From assembly GCA_030430515.1 (NCBI GenBank), contig JAUIKX010000181.1:1-7162 (forward strand): a DNA stretch of 7,162 nucleotides, in the 5' to 3' direction. The DNA comes from Gammaproteobacteria bacterium (lineage in GTDB: Bacteria; Pseudomonadota; Gammaproteobacteria; Pseudomonadales; Azotimanducaceae). A program made the position numbers and the translations under genes. Of the stretch, positions 1 to 5,844 are shown piece after piece. How positions within the stretch are numbered: position 1 is the first letter of the stretch; every line of letters starts with the position of its first letter. Below the pieces are notes generated by a model that saw only the letters and a list, made by a program, of their open reading frames with translations, ran no database searches and was not told where the DNA came from.

Positions 1-1394
1 TGCGGCTCGCCTTCCCTCACCACGAACGTGCCGCCAACCAGAACATGCCGGATGCCGTGTGAACGCCGTGCCGGCAGCGTGTATGTGGCCTGGTCGAGCA
101 CGGTATCCGCATCGAAGATGGTGATGTCCGCATCGCTGCCTTCCTGCAACCGACCCTTGCGGCGCATAGCCGGCGCGAAGGATTCCAGACGGCGTGCAGG
201 GTCGAGCGTCATCTTCCTCAAGGCAGCCATCAGGCTGAGCGCGCCTTTCTCCCGAACGTAGTGGCCGAGCACGCGAGCGTAGGTGCCGGCACTGCGCGGA
301 TGCGAAAAGCCGCCCACATACGGCACGCTGTCGCTGGCCACCATGATGTCCGGCTGCGCGACGATCCACGTGTTTGTGTCTTCGTTACGGCCGTGAATGA
401 TCACCCATCCGCCCTGCGCGCGATATTCTTCGAAGGTTTCTTTCGTCAGCCGCTCACCGGTCTCGGTCCACTGCAGCTGCGCGTAGTCGCCCTGGTAGTT
501 TTCAAAGAGCGCGCTTTCGAGGCGGGTGGAACCGGCCGTATATGGATAGCTTTCCGTAGTGATGTCGAGCCCCTGCTCGCGCATGCCACGAATCATCTTC
601 ATAGCGTCGTAGACGGATTCATCGAGGCTGGAGTTGATGTGCACCACATGCAGCGATGCACCCGTTGCCGCCGCATCCGCCAGCACCTCCTGCAGCGGCG
701 CAAGCAGGTCTCCCCCCATATACCGGGCCTGCCGGATGTGGGTGTAAACCGGGACCTCGTAGCGCGCTGCCAACTCAAAAAGCGCGAGTATTTCTGCATG
801 ATCAGCGCCCGGCATGTAGGTAATGCCGGAACCGATACCGAGCCCGCCATCCAGAAGCCCCTGCTCGATACCCGCAAGCATCTGCTGCAGAGAAGCACCC
901 TCCAGATGCGCCTTCGCGTAGCTGTCGCCGGCATCAGCCTGCAGCTCGCGCTGCACGTAGACCGGATTGCCAACACTGAGTCCTGTCGTCTGCTGAATGC
1001 GACCCGCAAGATGACCGGAAGCGGCGCCATAGTGGGTGACGGATTTGCCCTTCTGAGCTTCGAGCCATTGCCCTACCGGCAGCACACCCTGTTCGAGCTC
1101 CAGCGCCGTCGTCACCCCATCAGCAGCCTGGAAAGCATTGCTGAGCGGATCCTGGCTATGGGCGTGGAGATCGATGAATCCAGGCGCAACCACGAGCCCT
1201 TCAGCGTTCACCTCATCCCGGCCCGCGAGCGGCGTCTCGCTCAACGTCACCACGCGTCCGTCGTTGATGCCAACGTGTCGTACGGCGTCCAAACCGGGGT
1301 CCATGACCCGGCCGCCGGCGATCACCAGATCGTAGTCGGCTGCAGCCGCCAGACCGCAAAGAAACGGCAACATAAAGTACAGACTGCGGATCAT
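1..1394 (-). CDS. Exported amidohydrolase, D-aminoacylase (N-acyl-D-amino-acid deacylase) type; 3' end beyond window
   Basis: 464 codons are visible; the family is usually near 500, so roughly the last 20-50 residues lie outside. The ATG at 1394 is preceded 7 nt upstream by AGGGGAG. Residues 1-19 look like a signal peptide (short basic start, hydrophobic core, LAAAAD), so a periplasmic location is likely. Family landmarks are in order: FIDLHAH with metal ligands H77 and H79; GVTTALELE at 93-101; a GLGIGSGITYMPG segment near 184-196; YTHIR with H219; HVVHINSS with H252; ESYPYTAGST near 281-290; VASDS with the catalytic Asp D355; SHPRSAGTYARVLG near 364-377; and the closing beta-sandwich (KGRLQEGSDADITIFD). 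These match the COG3653-type metal-dependent deacylases, which release amino acids from N-acyl-D-amino acids. The usual bridging Cys is replaced by Glu (E99 or E101), so the substrate may differ. It is divergent from the GFA gene and the family is secure; the substrate is not. Confidence 0.9.
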   Translation of the reverse strand, partial: MIRSLYFMLPFLCGLAAAADYDLVIAGGRVMDPGLDAVRHVGINDGRVVTLSETPLAGRDEVNAEGLVVAPGFIDLHAHSQDPLSNAFQAADGVTTALELEQGVLPVGQWLEAQKGKSVTHYGAASGHLAGRIQQTTGLSVGNPVYVQRELQADAGDSYAKAHLEGASLQQMLAGIEQGLLDGGLGIGSGITYMPGADHAEILALFELAARYEVPVYTHIRQARYMGGDLLAPLQEVLADAAATGASLHVVHINSSLDESVYDAMKMIRGMREQGLDITTESYPYTAGSTRLESALFENYQGDYAQLQWTETGERLTKETFEEYRAQGGWVIIHGRNEDTNTWIVAQPDIMVASDSVPYVGGFSHPRSAGTYARVLGHYVREKGALSLMAALRKMTLDPARRLESFAPAMRRKGRLQEGSDADITIFDADTVLDQATYTLPARRSHGIRHVLVGGTFVVREGEP

Positions 1395-1452
1395 GATTCT
1401 TCTCCCCTGAAAGGCTGATAGTCTATCGAAAAGCATCAGGGGTTATCTGACC
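1395..1452. promoter_or_regulatory. Compact divergent control region with nested palindromes
   Basis: Only 58 bp separate the start codons of the minus-strand amidohydrolase and the plus-strand GFA gene, so their promoters must overlap here or extend into the coding regions. At the centre is GATAG-T-CTATC (1417-1427). Around it lies a perfect 7-bp inverted repeat, CCCCTGA (1404-1410) and TCAGGGG (1436-1442), whose axis falls within about one base of the inner one. The outer arms coincide with the Shine-Dalgarno sequences of the two genes (AGGGGAG for the minus gene, AGGGG for the plus gene), so their symmetry may be a by-product of divergence. The inner palindrome is operator-like. No convincing -35/-10 pair could be placed for either gene. 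Confidence 0.4.
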
Positions 1453-1860
1453 ATGAGCAAATCCACCGGTGGCTGCCTGTGCGGCAACGTTCGATACGCG
1501 TTTGATCACGATCCGGAGTTCGTCGGCCACTGCTACTGCCGAGACTGCCAGCTCGCGACCGGCAGCGCCTTCACGACCATTCTCGCCGTGCCAAACGAGA
1601 AACTTCAGATTGACGGTGAGGTCAGAGCCTTTACGGTGAAAGCCGCCAGTGATCGGGAAGTCACCAGGCTGTTCTGTCCGAACTGCGGAACCCCCTTGTT
1701 CACCCGCGCTGAGATGAACCCATCGCAGACTTTCGTGAAGTGCACGACCCTGGATGAACCTGCTGCGTTCACACCGACCATGACCTGTTGGACGTCCGGA
1801 GCACAGCCCTGGGCGCCCCTGCCAGAGAACACAGTGAACTTCGAGGCCAATCCCGGCTGA
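1453..1860 (+). CDS. GFA-family zinc protein (glutathione-dependent formaldehyde-activating enzyme-like)
   Basis: 135 residues, a normal length for a stand-alone GFA (CENP-V/GFA) domain. Two zinc sites can be read. C8 and C10 in GGCLCG, with C75 and C78 in FCPNCGTPLF, form the structural site. C27, C29 and C32 in HCYCRDCQ form the second, labile site that in the founding enzyme is linked to glutathione and formaldehyde binding. The ATG at 1453 has AGGGG about 10 nt upstream, and no other start fits better. The founding member was proposed to speed S-hydroxymethylglutathione formation, but most paralogues have no proven activity, so formaldehyde handling should not be assumed. It is the first gene of a tight pair with the YtcJ-like amidohydrolase, whose GTG start follows the TGA after one base. 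The protein is cytoplasmic, with no signal peptide. Confidence 0.9.
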   Translation: MSKSTGGCLCGNVRYAFDHDPEFVGHCYCRDCQLATGSAFTTILAVPNEKLQIDGEVRAFTVKAASDREVTRLFCPNCGTPLFTRAEMNPSQTFVKCTTLDEPAAFTPTMTCWTSGAQPWAPLPENTVNFEANPG

Positions 1861-1861
1861 G

Positions 1862-3178
1862 GTGCTGATTCACAACGCAGAGCTGGATGGATGCGATGGC
1901 GTGGACGTGCGCGTTCGCGACGGTGGGATTGTCGCTGTCGGCAAGCTTTCGCCAGGTATCAGGGAGACAGTCGTCGACGCAGCAGGCGGCCTGCTGATCC
2001 CGGGGCTCCACGACCACCACATGCACCTGTTTGCATTCGCGGCGGCCCGCGCATCTGTAGGCTGCGGCCCGCCGCAGGTGAATGGTGAATCTGAGCTGAT
2101 TGAAGCGTTGAACTCAGACGACCGCTCGGACTGGCTGCGGGGCATGGGTTACCACGATAGCGTCGCTGGAGAAATCGACCGGCACTGGCTCGATGCCAAC
2201 GGGCCGAAGAGGCCGGTTCGCATACAGCATCGCAGCGGCAGGCTCTGGATTCTCAACAGCGCCGCCATGAGCGCATTGTCATTGAACGAACCCGCCGATG
2301 GCCGCCTCTTCGATCAGGACGAACTGCTGCATGGACATACAACACCTCCTGACATCGCTGCCGCCAGCAAAGCGTTGATCAGCTTCGGAGTGACCGGACT
2401 GACCGACATGACCCCAGACAACGGCTGGGAAACAGCACAACAGTTCCAGGATCTGCGGAAATCAGGTGCGCTGCTACAGCACGTTACGCTCGCTGGAAGG
2501 CTCGAGACACCGATCCAGATTCGCAAGTTCCACCTTCACGAACACGACCTCCCCCCCTTTGATGTTTACTGCAACGCCATACGGGCGAGCCACTCGCAGG
2601 GCGTACCGGTTGCAGTTCACTGCGTGACCGAAGTCGAACTCGTGTTCACCCTTTCGGCCCTGGAGGAGTGCGGCACCGTAGAGGGTGATCGCATCGAGCA
2701 CGCATCGGTCACTCCGGAAACGCTGCTCGACACAATCAAAAAGCTTGGCGTCACGGTGGTGACGCAGCCGAACTTTGTGACGGAGCGAGGCGACCAGTAT
2801 CTGGAGGAAGTTCCAGCCTCACAGCATGAAAGTCTCTACCGGCTGAATTCGTTCAAAGACCACAACATTCCTCTCGCTGGTGGAACGGATGCACCTTTTG
2901 GCGACGCAAACCCATGGGGCGCCATGGCTGCGGCCGTCAGTCGTACGACGAACAAAGGCGCATGTCTGAACCCGAGCGAATGCCTAACTGCTGAGCAGGC
3001 TTTGGAACTGTTCGTCGGCGCTCCCGGGGAGCCGGCAAGGCCAAGGCGGATTGCACCAGGACAACCTGCAGACCTCTGCCTGCTGACCCGGCCCTGGTCT
3101 GGGCTCAAGCCCAATCTTGCACAATCTGAAGTGCGGGCTACCTGGGTAGACGGCTCGCTGGCCTATCAATCTGGCTGA
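1862..3178 (+). CDS. YtcJ-like amidohydrolase (Amidohydrolase_3 family)
   Basis: 438 residues from a GTG start one base after the GFA stop codon. There is no strong Shine-Dalgarno (only GAGG about 15 nt upstream), so translation is probably coupled to the preceding gene. An N-terminal beta strand region (MLIHNAEL...VRDGGIVAVG) leads to the metal motif HDHHMH (H53 and H55). Further ligand candidates are H253 in VAVHCVTE, H280 in DRIEHASV, and the catalytic Asp D343 in AGGTDAPFGD. The C-terminal part (IAPGQPADLCLL) closes the composite sandwich. It is shorter than typical YtcJ proteins (often above 500 residues), and after H253 it has CVTEVEL where YtcJ members usually carry a Gly-Asp pair, so it belongs to a divergent branch. 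No signal peptide is seen, so it should be cytoplasmic. Relatives include N-substituted formamide deformylase, but the substrate here is unknown. The 3' end overlaps the convergent YhhN-like gene by 41 bp. Confidence 0.87.
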   Translation: MLIHNAELDGCDGVDVRVRDGGIVAVGKLSPGIRETVVDAAGGLLIPGLHDHHMHLFAFAAARASVGCGPPQVNGESELIEALNSDDRSDWLRGMGYHDSVAGEIDRHWLDANGPKRPVRIQHRSGRLWILNSAAMSALSLNEPADGRLFDQDELLHGHTTPPDIAAASKALISFGVTGLTDMTPDNGWETAQQFQDLRKSGALLQHVTLAGRLETPIQIRKFHLHEHDLPPFDVYCNAIRASHSQGVPVAVHCVTEVELVFTLSALEECGTVEGDRIEHASVTPETLLDTIKKLGVTVVTQPNFVTERGDQYLEEVPASQHESLYRLNSFKDHNIPLAGGTDAPFGDANPWGAMAAAVSRTTNKGACLNPSECLTAEQALELFVGAPGEPARPRRIAPGQPADLCLLTRPWSGLKPNLAQSEVRATWVDGSLAYQSG

Positions 3179-3809
3179 TGCTCAACGCGAGCAGCACCTG
3201 CGCGGCATAGTAGAGAGGCAACCCCCACATACCGTGGAAAAAATCGGTGTCGAGAAACTGGCCCATCGCTACTGACAGATCAGACACAAAGAACAGAACT
3301 GCACCACCCACCACCAACCCGGTCGCGCCTCTCGCCGTAGCGCCCGCAGCCAGCGCGACCATGATGCTGATCACTGCAGCATAGGCGAATACGGGTATGA
3401 CCATGTCCGCACTGATACCCGGACGCAGCCACTGCACGACAGAAAGTGCGAATGCTATGACAGGCAAAAACGCTAACGCGCTGACACGCCAGCGCACCCC
3501 GAGATGCATGAACGCCGCCCAGTAACATAGATGGGCAATCAGGAAAGCGACAAGTCCGCCAAGAAAGCTCACCTCGCTGCTTCCCAGAAGGAATGCATCA
3601 CCCAACCAGGAAAAGCTCAGCCCCAGTAAAACGATCTGCCCATATCGGCTCTGCCTGGCACCAGAGGCTAACGCCAGCCCCAGAAATGCGGATGACGCGA
3701 ACATTTTCATCACTGCAGGGATCCACCAGCGCTCCGCATCGTGCGAGAGCAACAGACCAACGCAACCGATCACCACGGCAACGAGCGCCGGAAGCTTTAT
3801 CCCAGCCAA
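3138..3809 (-). CDS. YhhN-family integral membrane protein (lysoplasmalogenase-like, TMEM86 homologue)
   Basis: 223 residues, almost entirely hydrophobic, with about seven to eight membrane segments. Family landmarks are WLGDAFLLG (G70, D71), LVAFLIAHLCYW with H93, and the late FFVSDLSVAM with D177; these acidic and His residues are the conserved polar positions of YhhN/TMEM86 proteins. Animal TMEM86B hydrolyses the vinyl-ether bond of lysoplasmalogens; in bacteria activity has been shown for only a few members. The first in-frame start is TTG at 3809, which lies inside the end of the DUF1761 gene (13-bp overlap), so translational coupling is likely. The only near in-frame ATGs (residues 34 and 36) would remove the first membrane segment. 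The TAG stop lies inside the convergent amidohydrolase gene. Confidence 0.85.
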   Translation of the reverse strand: MAGIKLPALVAVVIGCVGLLLSHDAERWWIPAVMKMFASSAFLGLALASGARQSRYGQIVLLGLSFSWLGDAFLLGSSEVSFLGGLVAFLIAHLCYWAAFMHLGVRWRVSALAFLPVIAFALSVVQWLRPGISADMVIPVFAYAAVISIMVALAAGATARGATGLVVGGAVLFFVSDLSVAMGQFLDTDFFHGMWGLPLYYAAQVLLALSISQIDRPASRLPR

Positions 3810-4207
3810 GCGTGCACCGCGCCCATCGCCGTGTAAAAAAGCAGCCAGTAACCGGCGTCGATGAAGAAAAGCGCCTTACCCTTCTGGGAAAATAAGTAGT
3901 TGGTACCAATGGCTGGGATAATGAAACCCGCAGCGACACCCGTTGCGGTCAACACCTTCGCAGCGACCGAAAGCTCCTGAGCGTAGGTGGCGTAGGTATG
4001 CGCGAGCACCCACGAAGCGAGCAGACTGAACGCAAAGGCGCCGCCATAGATCAGCGGCATGTTTCCTGACTGCACTTCTTCTTCCGTCAGCCCTGCCGCG
4101 CCCATCCAGCGCTTTCCCATAATCGGGCCGTACCAAATACCACCAACAACAAAACCCATCACCGCCGCGCCAATCACACCCATCCAGTTCACGTCGAAAA
4201 GATTCAT
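3797..4207 (-). CDS. DUF1761 family membrane protein
   Basis: 136 residues from the ATG at 4207. I chose this start because AGGGAG lies 7 nt upstream and because the protein then begins MNLFDVNWMGVIGAA, as DUF1761 members do. An in-frame ATG at 4264 would add 19 residues but has no such support. About four membrane segments are seen (near 9-27, 52-72, 82-102 and 113-132). Conserved features are GGIWYGPIMGKRWM near 22-35 and the C-terminal FIDAGYWLLFYTAMGAVHAWLG region. No biochemical function is established for the family. It is the first gene of a minus-strand pair with the YhhN-like gene, overlapping it by 13 bp, which hints at a shared membrane or lipid-related role; that is inference. Confidence 0.85.
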   Translation of the reverse strand: MNLFDVNWMGVIGAAVMGFVVGGIWYGPIMGKRWMGAAGLTEEEVQSGNMPLIYGGAFAFSLLASWVLAHTYATYAQELSVAAKVLTATGVAAGFIIPAIGTNYLFSQKGKALFFIDAGYWLLFYTAMGAVHAWLG

Positions 4208-4247
4208 GATCCATCTCCCTCCCGCAGGTAACGCAATCATCGCCGTC

Positions 4248-4275
4248 TGGACATCCCGGAACAACCGTGTCTAAC
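4248..4275 (+). promoter_or_regulatory. Possible sigma70 promoter of the CoA-transferase gene
   Basis: TGGACA (4248-4253, five of six matches to TTGACA) is followed after 16 bp by TCTAAC (4270-4275, four of six matches to TATAAT). It lies in the 94-bp divergent spacer and points at the gene starting at 4302. Transcription would begin near 4282, giving a short leader of about 20 nt. This is a consensus match by eye only. Confidence 0.4.
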
Positions 4276-4301
4276 TCTGCCAAAGGCAGGGAGATTGAGA
4301 C

Positions 4302-5633
4302 ATGCAGAACTGGCGTGACCGCCTGGGCAGCAAGCTGGTGCCCATGGACACCGCTCTGAGCAACGTGAAGAGCGGTGACCGGGTGAACGCATCGCCGTAC
4401 ACATCGAGCCCGGTAACCCTGTGCGAAGGCCTGAAACAATATGCCCTGAAAGCCGGCCTCAAAGACATTCAGGTGGACCATCTCGCATCTCTGGCCTGCT
4501 GGACGGAGCCGGAACTAAAAGGTGTCATTCGTCTCAGAGACAACTACGCCACTCCACCCAACCGCGCCGCCATGCATGCCGGTGAGGCCGACTACCTGCC
4601 AATCGGCCTGTGGCGCAGCCATGAACTGCCGGCCGGTACCGAACAGAACCCGGACGTTTTTCTGGTTCCGGTCTCTCCACCAGACGAGAACGGCTACTGC
4701 AGCTTCGGCCCAGGCGTGTGGATGTCGCCCACATGCGTGCAGCGTGCAAAGCTGGTGATCGCCGAAGTGCAGGAGGATTTCATCCGCACAGGTGGTGAAA
4801 ACTATGTGCACATGGATCAGATCGATCTCTTCGTAGAAGGAAAGCCTTCGGCGGCCGCCAGCTCCGGCGCCCCGGAACCCTCTGAAGACGAAGTGGCGCA
4901 AGTTTCTGCCATCTGCACCATCGTTGCCGCAGACCTGATCAACGACGGCGACACGCTGCAGATGGGTGTCGGCACAGTATCCGCATCGCTGGGCCACTTT
5001 CTGGATTTCCGCAACGACCTCGGCGTGCAGACAGAACTCATCACCGGCGGCATCGCAGAACTCGTCCAGCGCGGCAACATCACCGGCATGAACAAGTCAA
5101 TCCACAGAGGCAAAGTGGTCGGCAGCGCCCTGGTGGCCATGCCAAGGGAAGAGCTGGAACTGATCAACAACAACCCCGCCTTCGAACTCTACGATTTCGG
5201 CTACACCGACGATTTGCGCCGACTCATCCAGATCGACAACTTTGTCACGGTGAACAACGCCCTGGCGGTAGACCTCACAGGCCAGGTTGCTGCCGAAGCC
5301 TTCGACCACCGCCCCTATACGGGGGTGGGTGGCCAGACCGTCTTCATGCTGGCAGGCGCATACTCTCCGAACGGAAAGTCCATCTCGGTTGTGCCGTCGA
5401 GCACAGTACCTGCGGATGGCGGACAACGCTTTACGCGAATCGTTCCGTACCACGCTTCTGCAACGCCCATAACCGTTCCAAGAACCTATGTCGACTACGT
5501 TGTAACCGAGTTCGGCGCCGCCGAACTCCGAGGAAAAAGCACCGCGGAGCGTGCACGCGCGATGATCGAAATTGCACACCCCGATTTCCGCGACATGCTG
5601 ATGGACGAAGCGAGGCGATACTACGGGGTTTAA
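4302..5633 (+). CDS. Acetyl-CoA hydrolase / CoA-transferase family protein
   Basis: 443 residues, full length for the family (4-hydroxybutyrate CoA-transferase and acetyl-CoA hydrolase types). The start at 4302 has AGGGAG 8 nt upstream. The N-terminal half contains VSPPDENGYCSFGPGV near 124-138; a QMGVGTVSASL nucleotide/CoA loop follows near 220-230. GVQTELITGG then places the likely catalytic Glu at E245, the residue that in class I CoA-transferases forms the glutamyl-CoA thioester. The C-terminal half carries NNALAVDLTGQVAAE (318-332), the GVGGQTVFMLAGAYSPNGKS stretch (341-360), a TRIVP segment, VVTEFGAAELRG (400-411) and AHPDFRDML (425-433). These are all hallmark blocks of the AcetylCoA_hydro and C-terminal domains. 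The enzyme should move CoA between short-chain carboxylates or hydrolyse the thioester in the cytoplasm. Which acids it uses cannot be read. It is monocistronic as far as can be seen, divergent from the DUF1761 gene. Confidence 0.92.
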   Translation: MQNWRDRLGSKLVPMDTALSNVKSGDRVNASPYTSSPVTLCEGLKQYALKAGLKDIQVDHLASLACWTEPELKGVIRLRDNYATPPNRAAMHAGEADYLPIGLWRSHELPAGTEQNPDVFLVPVSPPDENGYCSFGPGVWMSPTCVQRAKLVIAEVQEDFIRTGGENYVHMDQIDLFVEGKPSAAASSGAPEPSEDEVAQVSAICTIVAADLINDGDTLQMGVGTVSASLGHFLDFRNDLGVQTELITGGIAELVQRGNITGMNKSIHRGKVVGSALVAMPREELELINNNPAFELYDFGYTDDLRRLIQIDNFVTVNNALAVDLTGQVAAEAFDHRPYTGVGGQTVFMLAGAYSPNGKSISVVPSSTVPADGGQRFTRIVPYHASATPITVPRTYVDYVVTEFGAAELRGKSTAERARAMIEIAHPDFRDMLMDEARRYYGV

Positions 5634-5653
5634 GCCAGGAAGAGACCTCTAGC

Positions 5654-5673
5654 GCTCGGCTACTTCACCGAGC
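5654..5673. repeat. Small hairpin downstream of the CoA-transferase gene
   Basis: GCTCGG (5654-5659) and CCGAGC (5668-5673) form a 6-bp perfect stem with an 8-nt loop, 21 bases after the stop codon. There is no T-run, so it is not a standard intrinsic terminator. It could slow polymerase or protect a 3' end. ACCGAGC recurs at 5764-5770. Confidence 0.3.
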
Positions 5674-5682
5674 TGCATATGT

Positions 5683-5714
5683 TCTCCGCGATTTGGGATC
5701 TCCGCGACTTGGAC
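5683..5714. repeat. Two imperfect tandem copies of a 16-bp unit
   Basis: Copies at 5683-5698 and 5699-5714 both begin TCTCCGCGA and match at 13 of 16 positions. They lie in the 211-bp gap (5634-5844) between the CoA-transferase and transposase genes. No ORF or clear promoter was seen in that gap. Two copies alone could be chance or a remnant of a larger array. Confidence 0.45.
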
Positions 5715-5844
5715 ACACACGCTACCAAGGAGGCCAACACATATTCCGGATCACAAAAAGCCTACCGAGCGCGAAGCGGTTATCTCACATCACTCTGCTC
5801 GAAACATCGTAGAGACTGACCTCCTCACGCAGCAGAATCTCAGA

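Noticed and set aside
261..1418. A 385-codon open frame on the plus strand
   Set aside because: It is antisense to the D-aminoacylase-type gene, whose minus-strand frame has all family motifs; the plus-strand translation resembles no family and is rich in Arg/His as expected of a shadow frame.
1600..2145. Minus-strand open frames of 81-91 codons
   Set aside because: They lie opposite the GFA and YtcJ-like genes, whose metal motifs fix the true frames.
4275..4291. A 7-bp hairpin (CTCTGCC/GGCAGGG) covering the ribosome-binding site of the CoA-transferase gene, as a translational switch
   Set aside because: The likely promoter at 4248-4275 would start transcription near 4282, so the left arm would not be in the mRNA.
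3876..4481. A 201-codon minus-strand open frame across the divergent spacer
   Set aside because: It overlaps the DUF1761 gene in another frame and the start of the CoA-transferase gene on the other strand; no family features.
4515..5579. Several 118-160-codon minus-strand open frames
   Set aside because: All are antisense to the CoA-transferase gene, which has continuous family motifs through this region.
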